Origin: Nematopogon swammerdamellus
Taxonomy: Eukaryota > Arthropoda > Insecta > Lepidoptera > Adelidae
DNA length: 64,000 nt
Reading direction: 5' to 3'
NCBI GenBank assembly: GCA_946902875.1
Contig: OX336345.1
Location: 18,259,395-18,323,394, forward strand
Of this stretch, positions 20,791 through 30,310 are shown in pieces. Made by a program: the position numbers and the translations under genes. The notes beneath the pieces are model-generated. The model searched no databases. It was not told the origin of the DNA and was given only the letters and a program-made list of their open reading frames with translations. Position 1 is the first letter of the stretch. The number at the start of each line of letters is the position of its first letter.

Positions 20791-21190
20791 GCGGGCGGCC
20801 GAATGGTTTCGGCATCGGCTTCTCATGCGAGAGGTCCTCGGTTCGAATCCGGTCGGCGTGTAGCAATGAGTTTTTTCTGACGAAAAAATTTACATGCATA
20901 CCTACTCCTGGTGCTTCACCGTTCGGAACCGGTGTAAAACTGTAGGTCCATTCCCTTGCCCCTTACTAGGTGATAGGCTCAAATTGTAGCCGACGGGCGT
21001 TTACCACCGTTCTGGATGGAAGATGGCCGCATAGCAGCCTCGGTTGTGTTCTCCTCTAGTCCAGTATAGCCAGCAATCCAGCGAAGTCTCCGATATGGCA
21101 CCTACCTTCGCGCAGGTGATATTGGTTGGTCGGAGCATGTGCTTTGGCCCCTCCGACTCAGCAAGCAATACCGGATTGCATAAAAAAAAA
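20791..21190 (+). mobile_element. SINE-B, full length
   Basis: Best SINE-B copy. Head GCGGGCGGCCGAATGGTTTC, then GGTTCGAATCC, 52 bp downstream, forms a recognisable Pol III promoter (boxes A and B) in a tRNA-Ser/Leu-like context. Central TAAAACTGTAGGTCCATTCC, 3' body AGTCTCCGATATGGCACCTA, CCCCTCCGACTCAGCAAGC, then A9. About 400 bp. Confidence 0.9.
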
Positions 21191-21373
21191 TTCTATATGA
21201 TTCTCAATGAATAAGGTGTTCGATTTTGGGTGGTACTTCTGTTTATTTGACAATTCATTCTGTTTATGAAACTGAGCAAATTTGGGTATCTTTTTTTGGA
21301 AATGAAAATAAATTTGTATGAAGGAACGTAATTTAAACGTAAAGACACTGTATATCTTATGAAGCGTACAGAA

Positions 21374-21774
21374 AGCCTCGGTAGGTGATGCGGTCGGACG
21401 ACTGTCGGTCGTGAAATTCGTGATCATATGCCCACCTGGGCGCGCTCATTACTTGGATGGGTGAACGCTCGACCGTTGCGTTGGAGGCTGATCGTGGTTC
21501 GTATTCCACGTAAAACGTAAAAACCTAAATCTAAGGTTCCCTTTCCTTCTTACCTTCCTAGGGTTAATCCGCCCGGATTGGTACGACCGCACTGAATGAA
21601 AGGTCGGTTGAAACGGCTATGTAAACAGTTCGTGTTTTCCTTCCAGTTCAGTGTAGCCGGCACGATCGAAGGGAAGCACTGACATGGCACCTAGTTCACC
21701 AAGGTGCTCTAGGCTGACATAACGGATGTAGTAGGCGATGTAGCCAACCGTGTCAGTTTCCATAAAAAAAAAAA
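21374..21774 (+). mobile_element. SINE-A, near full length
   Basis: AGCCTCGGTAGGTGATGCGG, TTACTTGGATGGGTGAACGC (5S-like), CGTGGTTCGTATTCCACG (box B), TGCACCGCACTGAATG-type central part, CAGTGTAGCCGGCACGATCG, GATGTAGCCAACCGTGTCAG, then CCATA10. A small insertion (CGTAAAAACCTAAATCTAAG) interrupts the usual AACTGTAGG phrase. Confidence 0.85.
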
Positions 21775-22757
21775 CTATTCGCGAATTGGTTCTTACGCAG
21801 TTCATTGAGCTCAAAATGCAACTAGAACTGTTTTAAGTGCTCTGTGTTCAAAGAAGTGCTTTCGGCGTTGCATCGCTCTTGAGGTGTTAAGTAGTAAATC
21901 GAAAGCCTCCTTAATGACCGATAACTAAACGAATGATGCTGCCTTATCTATGCCTCCGTGTTTGTTCTAACTGTTAGTTCCCTTTCAGCTATTCCTAACT
22001 CTAACGTATTTTTTTAACTTATTTCATATTGCTTGTGTTTCTCGCTTTATTAAGCTTTTTTTGTGGGTAGTTGGGGAAGAGTAAATAAGCCAGATTTATA
22101 CGAGTTAAATATGCTTTAATTCCGTATATTTTCTTAGTAATATTTCTCAGCTGTTGCATACTTATCAAACACATACAAGATGCATTCAGTACATATATCT
22201 GTCTTGTATCGCAGTATTTAAATAATTAAATACATTGCACAATATTTTTGGAATGTTATACAATTTTTCTGACATACACAGTTGACTAATTTTTTATATA
22301 AAACCGAACATCAAGGAGCAACGTATGTATTTATGTATTTATGGAATGGGCGTATATAGGAATGTATAAAACTAGCGCCAGTATTGTCTGTATACACCGA
22401 AATATTCTCCGACATGAAAATTGAATATATTATAAATATGCGAATATACATTGGATATTATCCTAAATTTTTATTAAATTAATCGCGTTACGTTAACAAC
22501 ATCTAACTAACAATAGTTTACAGACATATATCTAACTATCTACTATAACTACTATAGGCATTACCAATATTCTTACACTGCCAAAGCTATATGGCACAGA
22601 TCTTTATCAATTAACCGATTGCATTGAATTCTACAATCTGAATGATGACTTACTTAGCGTGACAACATACACGAAACACCGCTTTCAATGAAGATTTTTT
22701 CCGGCAGACAATCCTTTTAGTTTCACACTTTAAACACAATATTTAGGTTATTACAAT
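21775..22757. other. No gene seen
   Basis: AT-rich. Two minus-strand AATAAA signals (about 22,047 and 22,470) could serve the FGF gene. Confidence 0.4.
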
Positions 22758-24076
22758 TTACAAACAGCAGTATACAAAATATTCATTCAAAGCAATGCCT
22801 CTGGGCCGGTTATAAAATATTTCTAAACGTTGATGCTTTACAGTATGACGCAGAGATTCAAATTGTTTAAAATGCGGAATAAGCGACCCGATGGCGGTTG
22901 CACTGCCAGATAAATTATACATAAGATAATATTTACACGTTGAAACATCGAAGTAAGCAATCGCGCGGCATGTGAAACGACCCTCGGAGCAAACGAAATT
23001 ACTTTCTCTAGTCAAAATATAATAAATTAAGCGATCGCTCCTAAAGCGCCGGCTCGTTGTTGAATAAATCACATGAATTGTCGCCGATTGCTTGAATAAT
23101 GTCACCAGCGCCGATAATATTCTTTGCAAATTGCCATCAATTAACAGCGGCAATAAATAAGAACCTCGCACGCCGAGAAGCAGAGAGCTATTGCTCCGCG
23201 CGACGATCCTAAGGCCTTCTACACAGTGGACAATCGATCGAGACTATCTGGTGGACAAATCCACCGATCCCGCTGCCAATCCCACAAGTGGATGCAAATT
23301 ATGAATCACCAAATGTATGCAAGGCAGAACGGGCGATAGGTCGCGTCGCGAGCGATATATCCTGATGTTCCATTGTCCACGCGTAGACTAACGGGAAGAG
23401 AGCTTTGTTGCGCTGGATCGTAATGTATAGACGTCCTCTTACACTCGTACAATCTACAATATTATTATAATTAGCGTTAATCGATAAATAATTAAACAGA
23501 ACGGCTTTAAAATATTTACAAGCGATATCATTAACGGTAGGTTCGAGGATACATTCAATAAAGCACTCATAATTACTGGCACCGAGGGTCGGGGGACGAG
23601 GCTGCCGGCCGGGCGGGACGCGCGCTCCGGGGTCCGCGGTCGCGGTAGCGGCGGTGGTCCCGCCGACTCGCGCGTGACTCCGCTGTTTGCTCGCAAGAAA
23701 CCCTTTTTCATTCGAAAACCCCATTCATGGAGCCGAGCAAACACGCTGGAATATTACACGCGCTTATGGAATTTCACAGCTCCGCGTCCAGCGGCGCACT
23801 CTTGTGTCGTTCTTTTTTTAAACGCTCTGTACGGGAGCGCGGGGTGCGCACTGCGCGCGCCGCTCCCTCCTAATTCTAAACGCACACAGACGCACGCATC
23901 GGTAACCTCGCCGAGCCCCCGCCCCGATACCGTTGTTCACTAAATTGAATAATACTGAGTTAGTTGACTTCTGTTAATACGACTGGCCTTACTCCGGAAG
24001 CGTCCTCGCAAGCGGCAAGCCGAGCTACGAAGCGGAATTATTCGAAGGGTGTGTCGCTGTGGGCGGCGGGCGCGGC
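22758..24076 (-). other. Possible FGF 3' UTR
   Basis: Directly downstream (minus strand) of the FGF stop codon. It holds none of the repeats found elsewhere in the window and is richer in G+C in its first 500 bp. Two long minus-strand ORFs lie here (23,299-23,724, 141 aa; 22,758-23,171, 137 aa) with no recognisable domain. They could be chance ORFs in a GC-balanced UTR or an unannotated downstream exon. The nearest good minus-strand AATAAA signals I noticed are near 22,470 and 22,047. The 3' end is not determined. Confidence 0.35.
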
Positions 24077-24499
24077 CTACGTCCCGTCGCAGTTCTTCCG
24101 CCGGAGGTGCCTGCTGTGCGAGTGGCGGAGTTTGTCGGGGCAGGGAGGCCTCGTCGCTCTCACGACGAGATCGTTGTTCGGAGGCGGGCGGTGGCGACGC
24201 CGGAGATGCCGCTGCGGTATGACGGTCGACGGGCCGGATCTGACGGGTGCGGCGTTCTCACCGAATCTGGCGACTTTTTGATTGTGGAGGGAGATATCGA
24301 AGCCGTCGTTGACCTTCATGAAGGTGACGCAGCGGATGCGGCTCTGGGGGATGAGCTGAAACGGGCGGCGCATCGGCGCGCCGCGCTGGTTGAACCCGAT
24401 GAAGCGGCTCACGTCTGCGACGGAGGAGTAGGTTGTGTAGGCGGCCATCATCGACTCCTTGAACAGGCAGTACTTCGAGTTCTGCGCCTCCCGCCGACT
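24077..24499 (-). CDS. FGF gene, last coding exon
   Basis: Last coding exon, 140 codons plus TAG. It opens in phase 0 after the acceptor GTTGTGGCACAG (AG at 24,501-24,500). Near its start (residues 11-15 of the exon) is CLFKE, the C-x-F-x-E core of the FGF signature, followed by tyrosines at 21 and 24. Residues 32-43 read RFIGFNQRGAPM, the usual FGF aromatic-G-F-N/T-x-x-G-x-P block, and 57-63 read CVTFMKV, where vertebrate FGFs have an HFM(K/R) strand. Residues from about 95 onward form an Arg/His/Pro-rich basic tail with extra cysteines, possibly heparan-sulphate binding (inference). The exon is far richer in G+C than its surroundings. A 178-bp foldback element lies only about 70 bp upstream of its acceptor. 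Confidence 0.9.
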   Translation of the reverse strand, partial: SRREAQNSKYCLFKESMMAAYTTYSSVADVSRFIGFNQRGAPMRRPFQLIPQSRIRCVTFMKVNDGFDISLHNQKVARFGENAAPVRSGPSTVIPQRHLRRRHRPPPNNDLVVRATRPPCPDKLRHSHSRHLRRKNCDGT

Positions 24500-24571
24500 C
24501 TGTGCCACAACAATACACGATTAGTCCACGCGGGTAGCTAGTCACTGACTCGTGGCGGATCAGAGAAACCA

Positions 24572-24749
24572 GTACCCTAATCACGAGATTTAACCTACTA
24601 CGCTACGCTACACCGTGTTCTCCGCATCATTTTGAATGTAGAACCGAAGTTGGCAAATCTATCACTAGAGGCGCTGCTCCGTTTCTCCATACAAAACGAT
24701 GCGGAGAACACGGCGTAGCGTAGTATGTTAAATCTCGTGATTAGGGTAC
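24572..24749. mobile_element. 178-bp foldback MITE in last FGF intron
   Basis: Starts GTACCCTAATCACGAGATTT and ends with its reverse complement (AAATCTCGTGATTAGGGTAC). The arms continue inward through ACGCTACGC and GTGTTCTCCGCATC, so each arm is about 60 bp around a roughly 55-bp centre. No clear target duplication. It sits about 70 bp from the acceptor of the last FGF exon. Confidence 0.8.
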
Positions 24750-25060
24750 AAAACCTTGTCGCACTCACCCATCCACTAGGAATAATAATAAAAAAATTAA
24801 AAGGTATAGTGTGGTGGGACCACCGACAGAAGCGGAGCTAATTATTTTAATTTCGATTGGGATATGCGTCATCTATGTGTCAACTTATACAATGGTTCTA
24901 CTTCAAAATACTCTCATAGATGGCGTTGGGCAGCGTAACGCTACGCGCTGCCCAGCCAATGACGAGCGTTGCAACTTCCGTTCGTACTTTCGTGACGTTT
25001 CACTTTTCCGAGTTAGGTCCCCATCCCAAACGTGCGTGCAAAAAGCTTCGCTTCAAAAAA

Positions 25061-25157
25061 TCTCAAAAGGGATATGACGACGTAGTCCTCTCTCGCTCTG
25101 CAATTCCATGAGAGCGAGACAGGACTGCATAGTCGTCGTAAAACATATCTCTTTTGT
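25061..25157. repeat. Imperfect hairpin in FGF intron
   Basis: Arms TCAAAAGGGATATGACGACG...TCTCGCTCT and AGAGCGAGA...GTCGTCGT...ATATCTCTTTTG face each other around an 11-nt loop. This is probably a small foldback MITE. A second short hairpin, GGGCAGCG...CGCTGCCC, lies just upstream at about 24,927-24,956. Confidence 0.65.
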
Positions 25158-25233
25158 CGTTATTTTGACAGCAGACAACTGAGTGTGACAGGGTCGTGCT
25201 GGCTTTTGATTTGCCTCAGATAATAAGCACATT

Positions 25234-25501
25234 GAGGAGAGTCTGTTCAAAAGGAACTATTTCCGTTTCGACGAGTTGCGCGTTTTTTTGACGGATTCTC
25301 AGTCCTTGTATTCAAATACATCTGCCTGTAAAATTTGAATGGTCAAACGAACTATTTCCTATAGAAAATTACGATTGAAAACAACAATTTTGGTCAAAAA
25401 GGCCTATTTCCAATATCCTAAGTTTAATTAGCTATCCGTTTTTTGGCTCTACTGAAAATTCTGTTACAACGGATATAGTTCCTTTTGAACAGACTCTCCT
25501 C
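25234..25501. mobile_element. TIR MITE in last FGF intron
   Basis: 268-bp element with about 35-bp terminal inverted repeats starting GAGGAGAGTCTGTTCAAAAG and ending CTTTTGAACAGACTCTCCTC. ATT occurs on both sides and may be a 3-bp target duplication. No coding capacity. Superfamily not assigned. Confidence 0.8.
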
Positions 25502-25846
25502 ATTTATGAAGGCTAATTAATAGGTACCTACAATAATGTTCGCAGTTTCATTGAGATTCATAATAAAAATTGTATTAATGTTCATAATTTGCATTAAGAT
25601 TTTAATAACGAACGACGTACTTAATTTTGAAATCAGAAGTTTAAATTCAAATTTCTTTACAAAATAAGCCAAACCAATCATCGAGTTAATACATATTTAA
25701 AAGAAAATAAGCTATACCTACATACCTACTATTTTGTACTATCATGCCAATATTATTATTATTTTTAAGAGGCAATCAAAAGATTGGAACAATTAGAAAA
25801 GGTCTGAATGGGTTGTGCTGAATGAAATCAATTTGCGAACACTTAC

Positions 25847-25959
25847 GATTCGTCTGCCGACAAGTTTCCACCGCCTGGTGAAGCAGATGTAAGCGTTTTC
25901 TCTCGGCGAGAATATGAGCAGCTTCAGGTCGAACCCTAGTGAGCTGATGAGCAGGTCGG
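25847..25959 (-). CDS. FGF gene, internal exon
   Basis: Internal exon of 113 nt between the acceptor TATTGTTTCAG and the donor GTAAGT (25,846-25,841). It takes one base from the previous exon, then runs for 37 codons and ends exactly on a codon boundary, which matches the phase-0 start of the exon at 24,499. The translation DLLISSLGFDLKLLIFS followed by ENAYICFTRRWKLVGRRI matches the central FGF strands, where known FGF8-type proteins have the sequence order T-G-L-Y-I-C-M-N-x-x-G-x-L. The replacement of G-K/R-L by R-W-K-L is unusual and points to a divergent arthropod ligand. Confidence 0.88.
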
Positions 25960-26046
25960 CTGAAACAATACAGATAAACCACATTAACACTACATCAGAA
26001 ATGCAAATCAAATTAATTATGGGTTTGATAATGTTTATATATTAGA

Positions 26047-26116
26047 GAATTCCAGACTTTACTGGCAATAACAAATTAAAAAATCAACAATGTAAAAACT
26101 TAATAGTCTGGAATTT
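26047..26116. repeat. Short inverted repeat
   Basis: GAATTCCAGACT and AGTCTGGAATT enclose about 45 bp of AT-rich sequence. Likely remnant of a small MITE in the large FGF intron. Confidence 0.45.
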
Positions 26117-26240
26117 TTTTTCCCTTGTTGAAAGTTCGACCTCGGAAACTAAGGCGCCAGCGCGGGTCAAAGCTATACACAGAAGCGATAGTTTATTATC
26201 ATATTTGCGTTTAAATCCGATTTGCTGTTAAAACAACTTC

Positions 26241-26271
26241 ACCGCGAGCGGAGCTGCGGGCACAGCTAGTA
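26241..26271 (+). repeat. Possible Helitron-like 3' end relic
   Basis: CCGCGAGCGGAGCTGCGGGC followed by ACAGCTAGT resembles the 3' end of the Helitron-like elements at 13.2, 43.9 and 58.0 kb (GCGAGCAAAGCCGCGGGC then AAAAGCTAGT). Only the last 30 bp can be aligned by eye. Confidence 0.3.
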
Positions 26272-26277
26272 CATTAT

Positions 26278-27207
26278 AATAGTGATAATATATTCTACAT
26301 AAGAATTGATTATATAATACATTTATAAAATGGAAAATCATAAAATGTACCTATGATGCCGGCTATCACTATTATCTATTTTTTTTTTCTAATTTGTGTT
26401 ACTGTTTTTGAGCCTTTGATGGGGGATAAAAATAAAATTTAGTTCTCCATTCTGAAGCAACTCTAAAGTAGATACCGTTTTATAGCATGTGCGTTTAATT
26501 GATATAAATATCAATTCCGTATAAAAATACCTCAACGACCTGTAAAATTTGTGTTACAGACTATAAATTCATAGTCAATTAAAATACCAAAAAAATATAT
26601 AAAAGGTTCAAAGGGTCACGGCGCAACAAGCGCGAGCGTGTCGGCACAAAACACATAATAAATTTAATTATAAGGTGTACAAGTCAGGTGCATTCGACTG
26701 ATCGTTAATGATATTTGAACATTAATAAAGTACAAAAATAAAATGTCGATAAATATTAATCTATCGCTGGACATTCAATACGAGATCTAAGGGAGCGCTT
26801 ACATGGCACACTAATTGTGGAGAGCAATATATTTTCTGTGGATAGCTATGGGATTGTTTGTGGATGAGCGTTACCTGCATGGAGAGCAATATAATTTATG
26901 TGAATGAACCTTCCTTATGTGGAGATTAATGGAATTTACTGTGAATCAATGAATAGCTTGACTCACTAATGTACCTTCCAATTTTTTTAATATGGAGCTA
27001 TGTAGGATTAAAAAGCAAAAAACAAAAATAGCTTGTACACTAACATTGCTAAAAGCAGTGTAAAGTTTGACTGGAATAAATTTTCTTAGCAATGCACCTG
27101 CGTGTCGAGTGCATTTTGAAACTTAACTATTACAACAGTTTAGATTAGAAAACACTTTAGGACTCACAAGGTTTTCGCTAAAAGATCTCATATCACACGT
27201 GCCTTGT
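26278..27207. other. No gene; degenerate tandem near 26.8 kb
   Basis: AT-rich. From 26,817 to 26,955 the phrase TGGAGAGCAATAT...TTATGTG(G/A)AT recurs roughly every 60 bp, two to three degenerate units. No coding signal. Confidence 0.4.
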
Positions 27208-27445
27208 CAACATACATACATACATAGCGTCACGCCTGTTTCCCAGTGGGGTAGGCAGAGACAACGGATCTCCACGGGCCACGATCCTGACACACCTCTG
27301 CCGCCTCTTCCACTGCCATAATGTTCTTAAGAAAGAGGCCACAGCCACAAGTCGTATTGCATGTAAACCCGCGCTTACAGCATACGAGAGCATAAAAGAG
27401 AAAACTTGGCCGTGTGGAATGCGATGTCCACCACGGTCGCGTCAC
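27208..27445 (-). repeat. Interspersed repeat starting at (ACAT)n
   Basis: CATACATACATACATAGCG, then TTTCCCAGTGGGGTAGGCAG, AGACAACGGATCTCCACGGG and on to CACGGTCGCG. The phrase around GTGGGGTAGGCAGAG is one I recognise as frequent in lepidopteran genomes. It differs from repeat P, though both start at an (ACAT) run. The following 27,470-27,620 (TCGACGTTGACC, TTAAGTCGACACAC on the complement) may be another repeat. Confidence 0.5.
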
Positions 27446-27719
27446 ACCGAAGATGAAATAAAAATTACATTTCGATATCTGAATAGTGAATACGTGTACC
27501 TACGTGTCTTCCCTGCGGTCAGTGCAAGCGGTCGGTATGCACAGTGTGTCGACTTAACGTCGGGTAGGTCAACGTCGACCCAATGAGATGAATCGACGTC
27601 GAAAACAATTTGAAACATTTGAGTTATTTTGCTTTTGTTTGATTGATGCAAGCAAGCAGTCCGACTTTTAGTGAAGACAATGTTCGTTAGGATTACTAAA
27701 ATGTATTGAAGTCGGCTAC

Positions 27720-28083
27720 CTACATACATACATACATATCACACACGCTGAATCCCGACAATCGGCGTAAGCAGAGTAATCGGTGTTGTGCTGCAAAAAC
27801 TCTGGCAAATTACAGCACAACACCGACCACCACGTTTCGCAAATTATTCGAACAAGATTCAATCGATCAAGCAGAAAGTAAGGCACGAAGACCCACCTGC
27901 TGCACGACTCGGCGGAAGTACCATGCCAAGGTGAGAGGTGGCGAGCCCGTCGCCCTTTAGCACGGCATCTTGTCCTTATCCCTTAGTCGCCTTTTACGAC
28001 ATGCATGGGGAGAGATGCAGTGGGGCTATTCTTCTTTTTATGTACCGGCCCCACACGGTACCGTCGTACGTCGGCTACCTGTA
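27720..28083 (+). repeat. Repeat P, full length
   Basis: (ACAT)n, ACACGCTGAATCCCGACAAT, GTAAGCAGAGTAATC, then the inverted pair GGTGTTGTGCTGCAA / TTACAGCACAACACC, AAGTAAGGCACGAAGACCCA, GGTGAGAGGTGGCGAGCCCG, TTAGCACGGCATCTTGTCCT, TACGACATGCATGGGGAGAG, ending ACCGGCCCCACACGGTACCG. Eight copies or pieces in the window. No ORF of note. Confidence 0.8.
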
Positions 28084-29593
28084 TGTCATTTTTCAGACTA
28101 AACTGCGTTTATTTTACAAATTATTTATTGTATTTATTTGTATATTGTTTGTTTTGTTATATTACTAATCATGGCGTTTATTATTACAGTTGATTGTAAT
28201 TGCTTTGTTTAATAAATTTCAATGAATGATTCTATGAAAAAAAAATATTTATTTAATTGAATTACATGGTCAAATTATAAACGTAACGCAAGCATTAACA
28301 TGACGCGACTAACTGCAAATGTCAAATTTACTTTATCCACAACACTAAGAACACCTCTGCGTTAACTACAGATAAAAAATCGTTGACCCGTCACAGTGAC
28401 CCATGTCACCAGGCGACATCTCCGTACGTTTATCGACCTTCCGCCCCGCTTATTACGACGTCGCTCTTTATCATTCGACCTTTCGTACGGACCTTCCCCT
28501 CTTGTCATTTTAATTATCATTAAAATACTTAAGCGTACATTACGATGTAAATCCAGTTGAATCATTAACCTGCGTGGCATCCGCATTTCGATTCCTCATC
28601 ACGCTGGCATTCAGGCGGAACGGATGTAATCTCTGGTAGGAAATAATGAAATTGCTGACGTGTAAACGTGTCCTTAGTAGTCGTAGTTAGATAAAAAGTA
28701 TTACACTTTCCAGTCGTGTACAAACTACAAGAAAGTCCAAAGCTATATATAAATCTAATGGGAAACACTAGAATGGCAATCCGACAGGAACAATATTGTA
28801 ATGGACCACTATCAATAATAATATAAATCACACGTATACCAGATAATGCAGCCAAATACTGTCAGGTATATAACCGTGAAAAAAATTAAATTTCATTCTG
28901 CAATGTATTTGTGTATTACAAAAAAATATAAAACATATCCTTATACATACACTCACTCACTACATACGAGGACTACTCAAACAAACGTATATGAGCGTTC
29001 TATACTCGCCGGGCGCGTTTGAAGTTCACGACCAAACATTACACAACGTCCAGTATAATCAGAACCAGTCTGCGTCCGCTAATTTCCAAATAACCACAGA
29101 AGATAACAAGCCAACGAACTCGACAAACATTTCTCTAAAAAAGCGACAAAATTTCACTTTTGTTTGACAAAGAACACCTTTCTTTCACCGATGTCTCTTG
29201 GGGCACAGACCAGACGAGCGACTTCTATAATATTCTAAACTGCGAGAAGTGGTTGACTTATGATAGGTTTCTGATTCTCTCAACAACGGGACTGCAAAAA
29301 TATGGGACCTTTTTTTCTTAATTCAACAGCAGTTGGAATATTAGTTTCTTATGCATTTGTACATTTATGACAACACATTTTAACATACTTATTTAAGAGA
29401 AAATTTTCTGCATTCGTAGGTACTCGTATGAAAAATTCATATTAGTAAATGAAAATTATGCTTAGGAGGAGTCTCATTAGGAGTAAGTGTAATGCGTAGT
29501 AATAGCACATTCCACGAGAGTAATGCCATGTTCCACTCCAGTAGTTTCACATTCTACTCTTGCATTGTCACACTCCACTCCAGCAGTGTCTTG
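28084..29593. other. No gene recognised
   Basis: The minus strand has a possible 63-nt exon at about 28,576-28,638 (acceptor TTTCCTACCAG; reading EITSVPPECQRDEESKCGCHA), but the donor GTTAAT is poor. From 29,480 to 29,590 CATTCCAC/CACTCCA words recur irregularly. Otherwise nothing supported. Confidence 0.3.
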
Positions 29594-29952
29594 TCAGCCT
29601 CGATAGCTAAGTGGTGCAGACAGTCGACTGTCGCTATTGATTGTTAAGCAACGCTGGGTCGGTCAGTAATTTGATGGGTGATCGCTCGACCGTTGGAGGC
29701 TGACCGTGGTTCGGATTCCACGTAAAACTGTAGGTCCCTTCCCTTCTTACCTTACTAGGTGGTAGGGTTCAACTCGCCCGGGTTGGTACCACCGCACTGA
29801 TGAAACGTCGGTCGAAACGGCTATGTAAATAGTTTGTGATTTCCGTCCACTTCAGAGTAGCCGGCACGACCGAAGGGAAGCACTGGCATGACACCTAGCT
29901 CACCCGGTGTTATGGGCTGACATCATCTGAATTATATCAGCCCATAACACAC
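29594..29952 (+). mobile_element. SINE-A with inverted 3' end
   Basis: Good SINE-A head (TCAGCCTCGATAGCTAAGTG, TTAAGCAACGCTGGGTCGGT, GGTTCGGATTCC) and body. The normal 3' end is replaced: GTGTTATGGGCTGACATCAT is followed after about 5 bp by its own reverse complement (ATATCAGCCCATAACAC), so the copy ends in a hairpin instead of a poly-A tail. Confidence 0.8.
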
Positions 29953-29977
29953 TATAGCAGTTCAGTAATTATATAAA

Positions 29978-30092
29978 AAGGCGGTCAAGTGCGGGTCGAA
30001 CGACGATTCAAAGAAAATAAGCAGTAACAGACGGACAGACAGATACATGAGTGATCATATAAGGATTCAGTCCTCTTTGAAGGAACCCTAAA
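29978..30092 (-). mobile_element. Repeat G, short deleted copy
   Basis: AAAGGCGGTCAAGTGCGGGT, CGAACGA at one end and GACGGACAGACAGATACATG ... AAGGAACCCTAAAA at the other, with the middle of repeat G deleted. Confidence 0.6.
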
Positions 30093-30167
30093 AACGGCTA
30101 TAATCACGATCGATTGTGAATTTATGTGGTTCGTTTTTTTAACAAGCGTATGAGCAATCTTCATGAA

Positions 30168-30310
30168 ACAAAAATTGGTTGTCTGTAAAGTCGGTTTACG
30201 GACGATAGTTTTACGTGATAACGTGCCGATTGTGCCTCTCTATCGCCACTTTTTCGTGCGTGGAGCCGGTGTTCATCAATTTATAAGACGTGACGTTATC
30301 ACGTCAAAAA
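30168..30310. repeat. Repeat with inverted ACGTGATAACGT arms
   Basis: TTTTACGTGATAACGTG near 30,208-30,224 faces TGACGTTATCACGTCAAA near 30,289-30,306. The upstream TGTCTGTAAAGTCGGTTTAC is one I recall as recurrent in lepidopteran sequence, so this is probably part of a DNA-transposon-derived repeat. Confidence 0.45.

Noticed and set aside
20791..20861. Functional tRNA-Ser/Leu gene
   Set aside because: Boxes A and B are good, but the cloverleaf acceptor ends do not close cleanly and the sequence continues into a SINE body with A tail; a second copy lies at 18,071.
23299..23724. 141-aa minus ORF as an independent gene
   Set aside because: No recognisable domain, no promoter or splice context; position fits FGF 3' UTR. 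Kept only as an observation.
24059..24541. 160-aa plus-strand ORF (and 105- and 108-aa partners)
   Set aside because: Antisense shadow of the GC-rich FGF exon at 24,077-24,499; the minus frame has clear FGF motifs.
28576..28638. Minus-strand Cys-rich micro-exon (ECQRDEESKCGC)
   Set aside because: Acceptor is good but the donor GTTAAT is non-consensus and no neighbouring exon fits.
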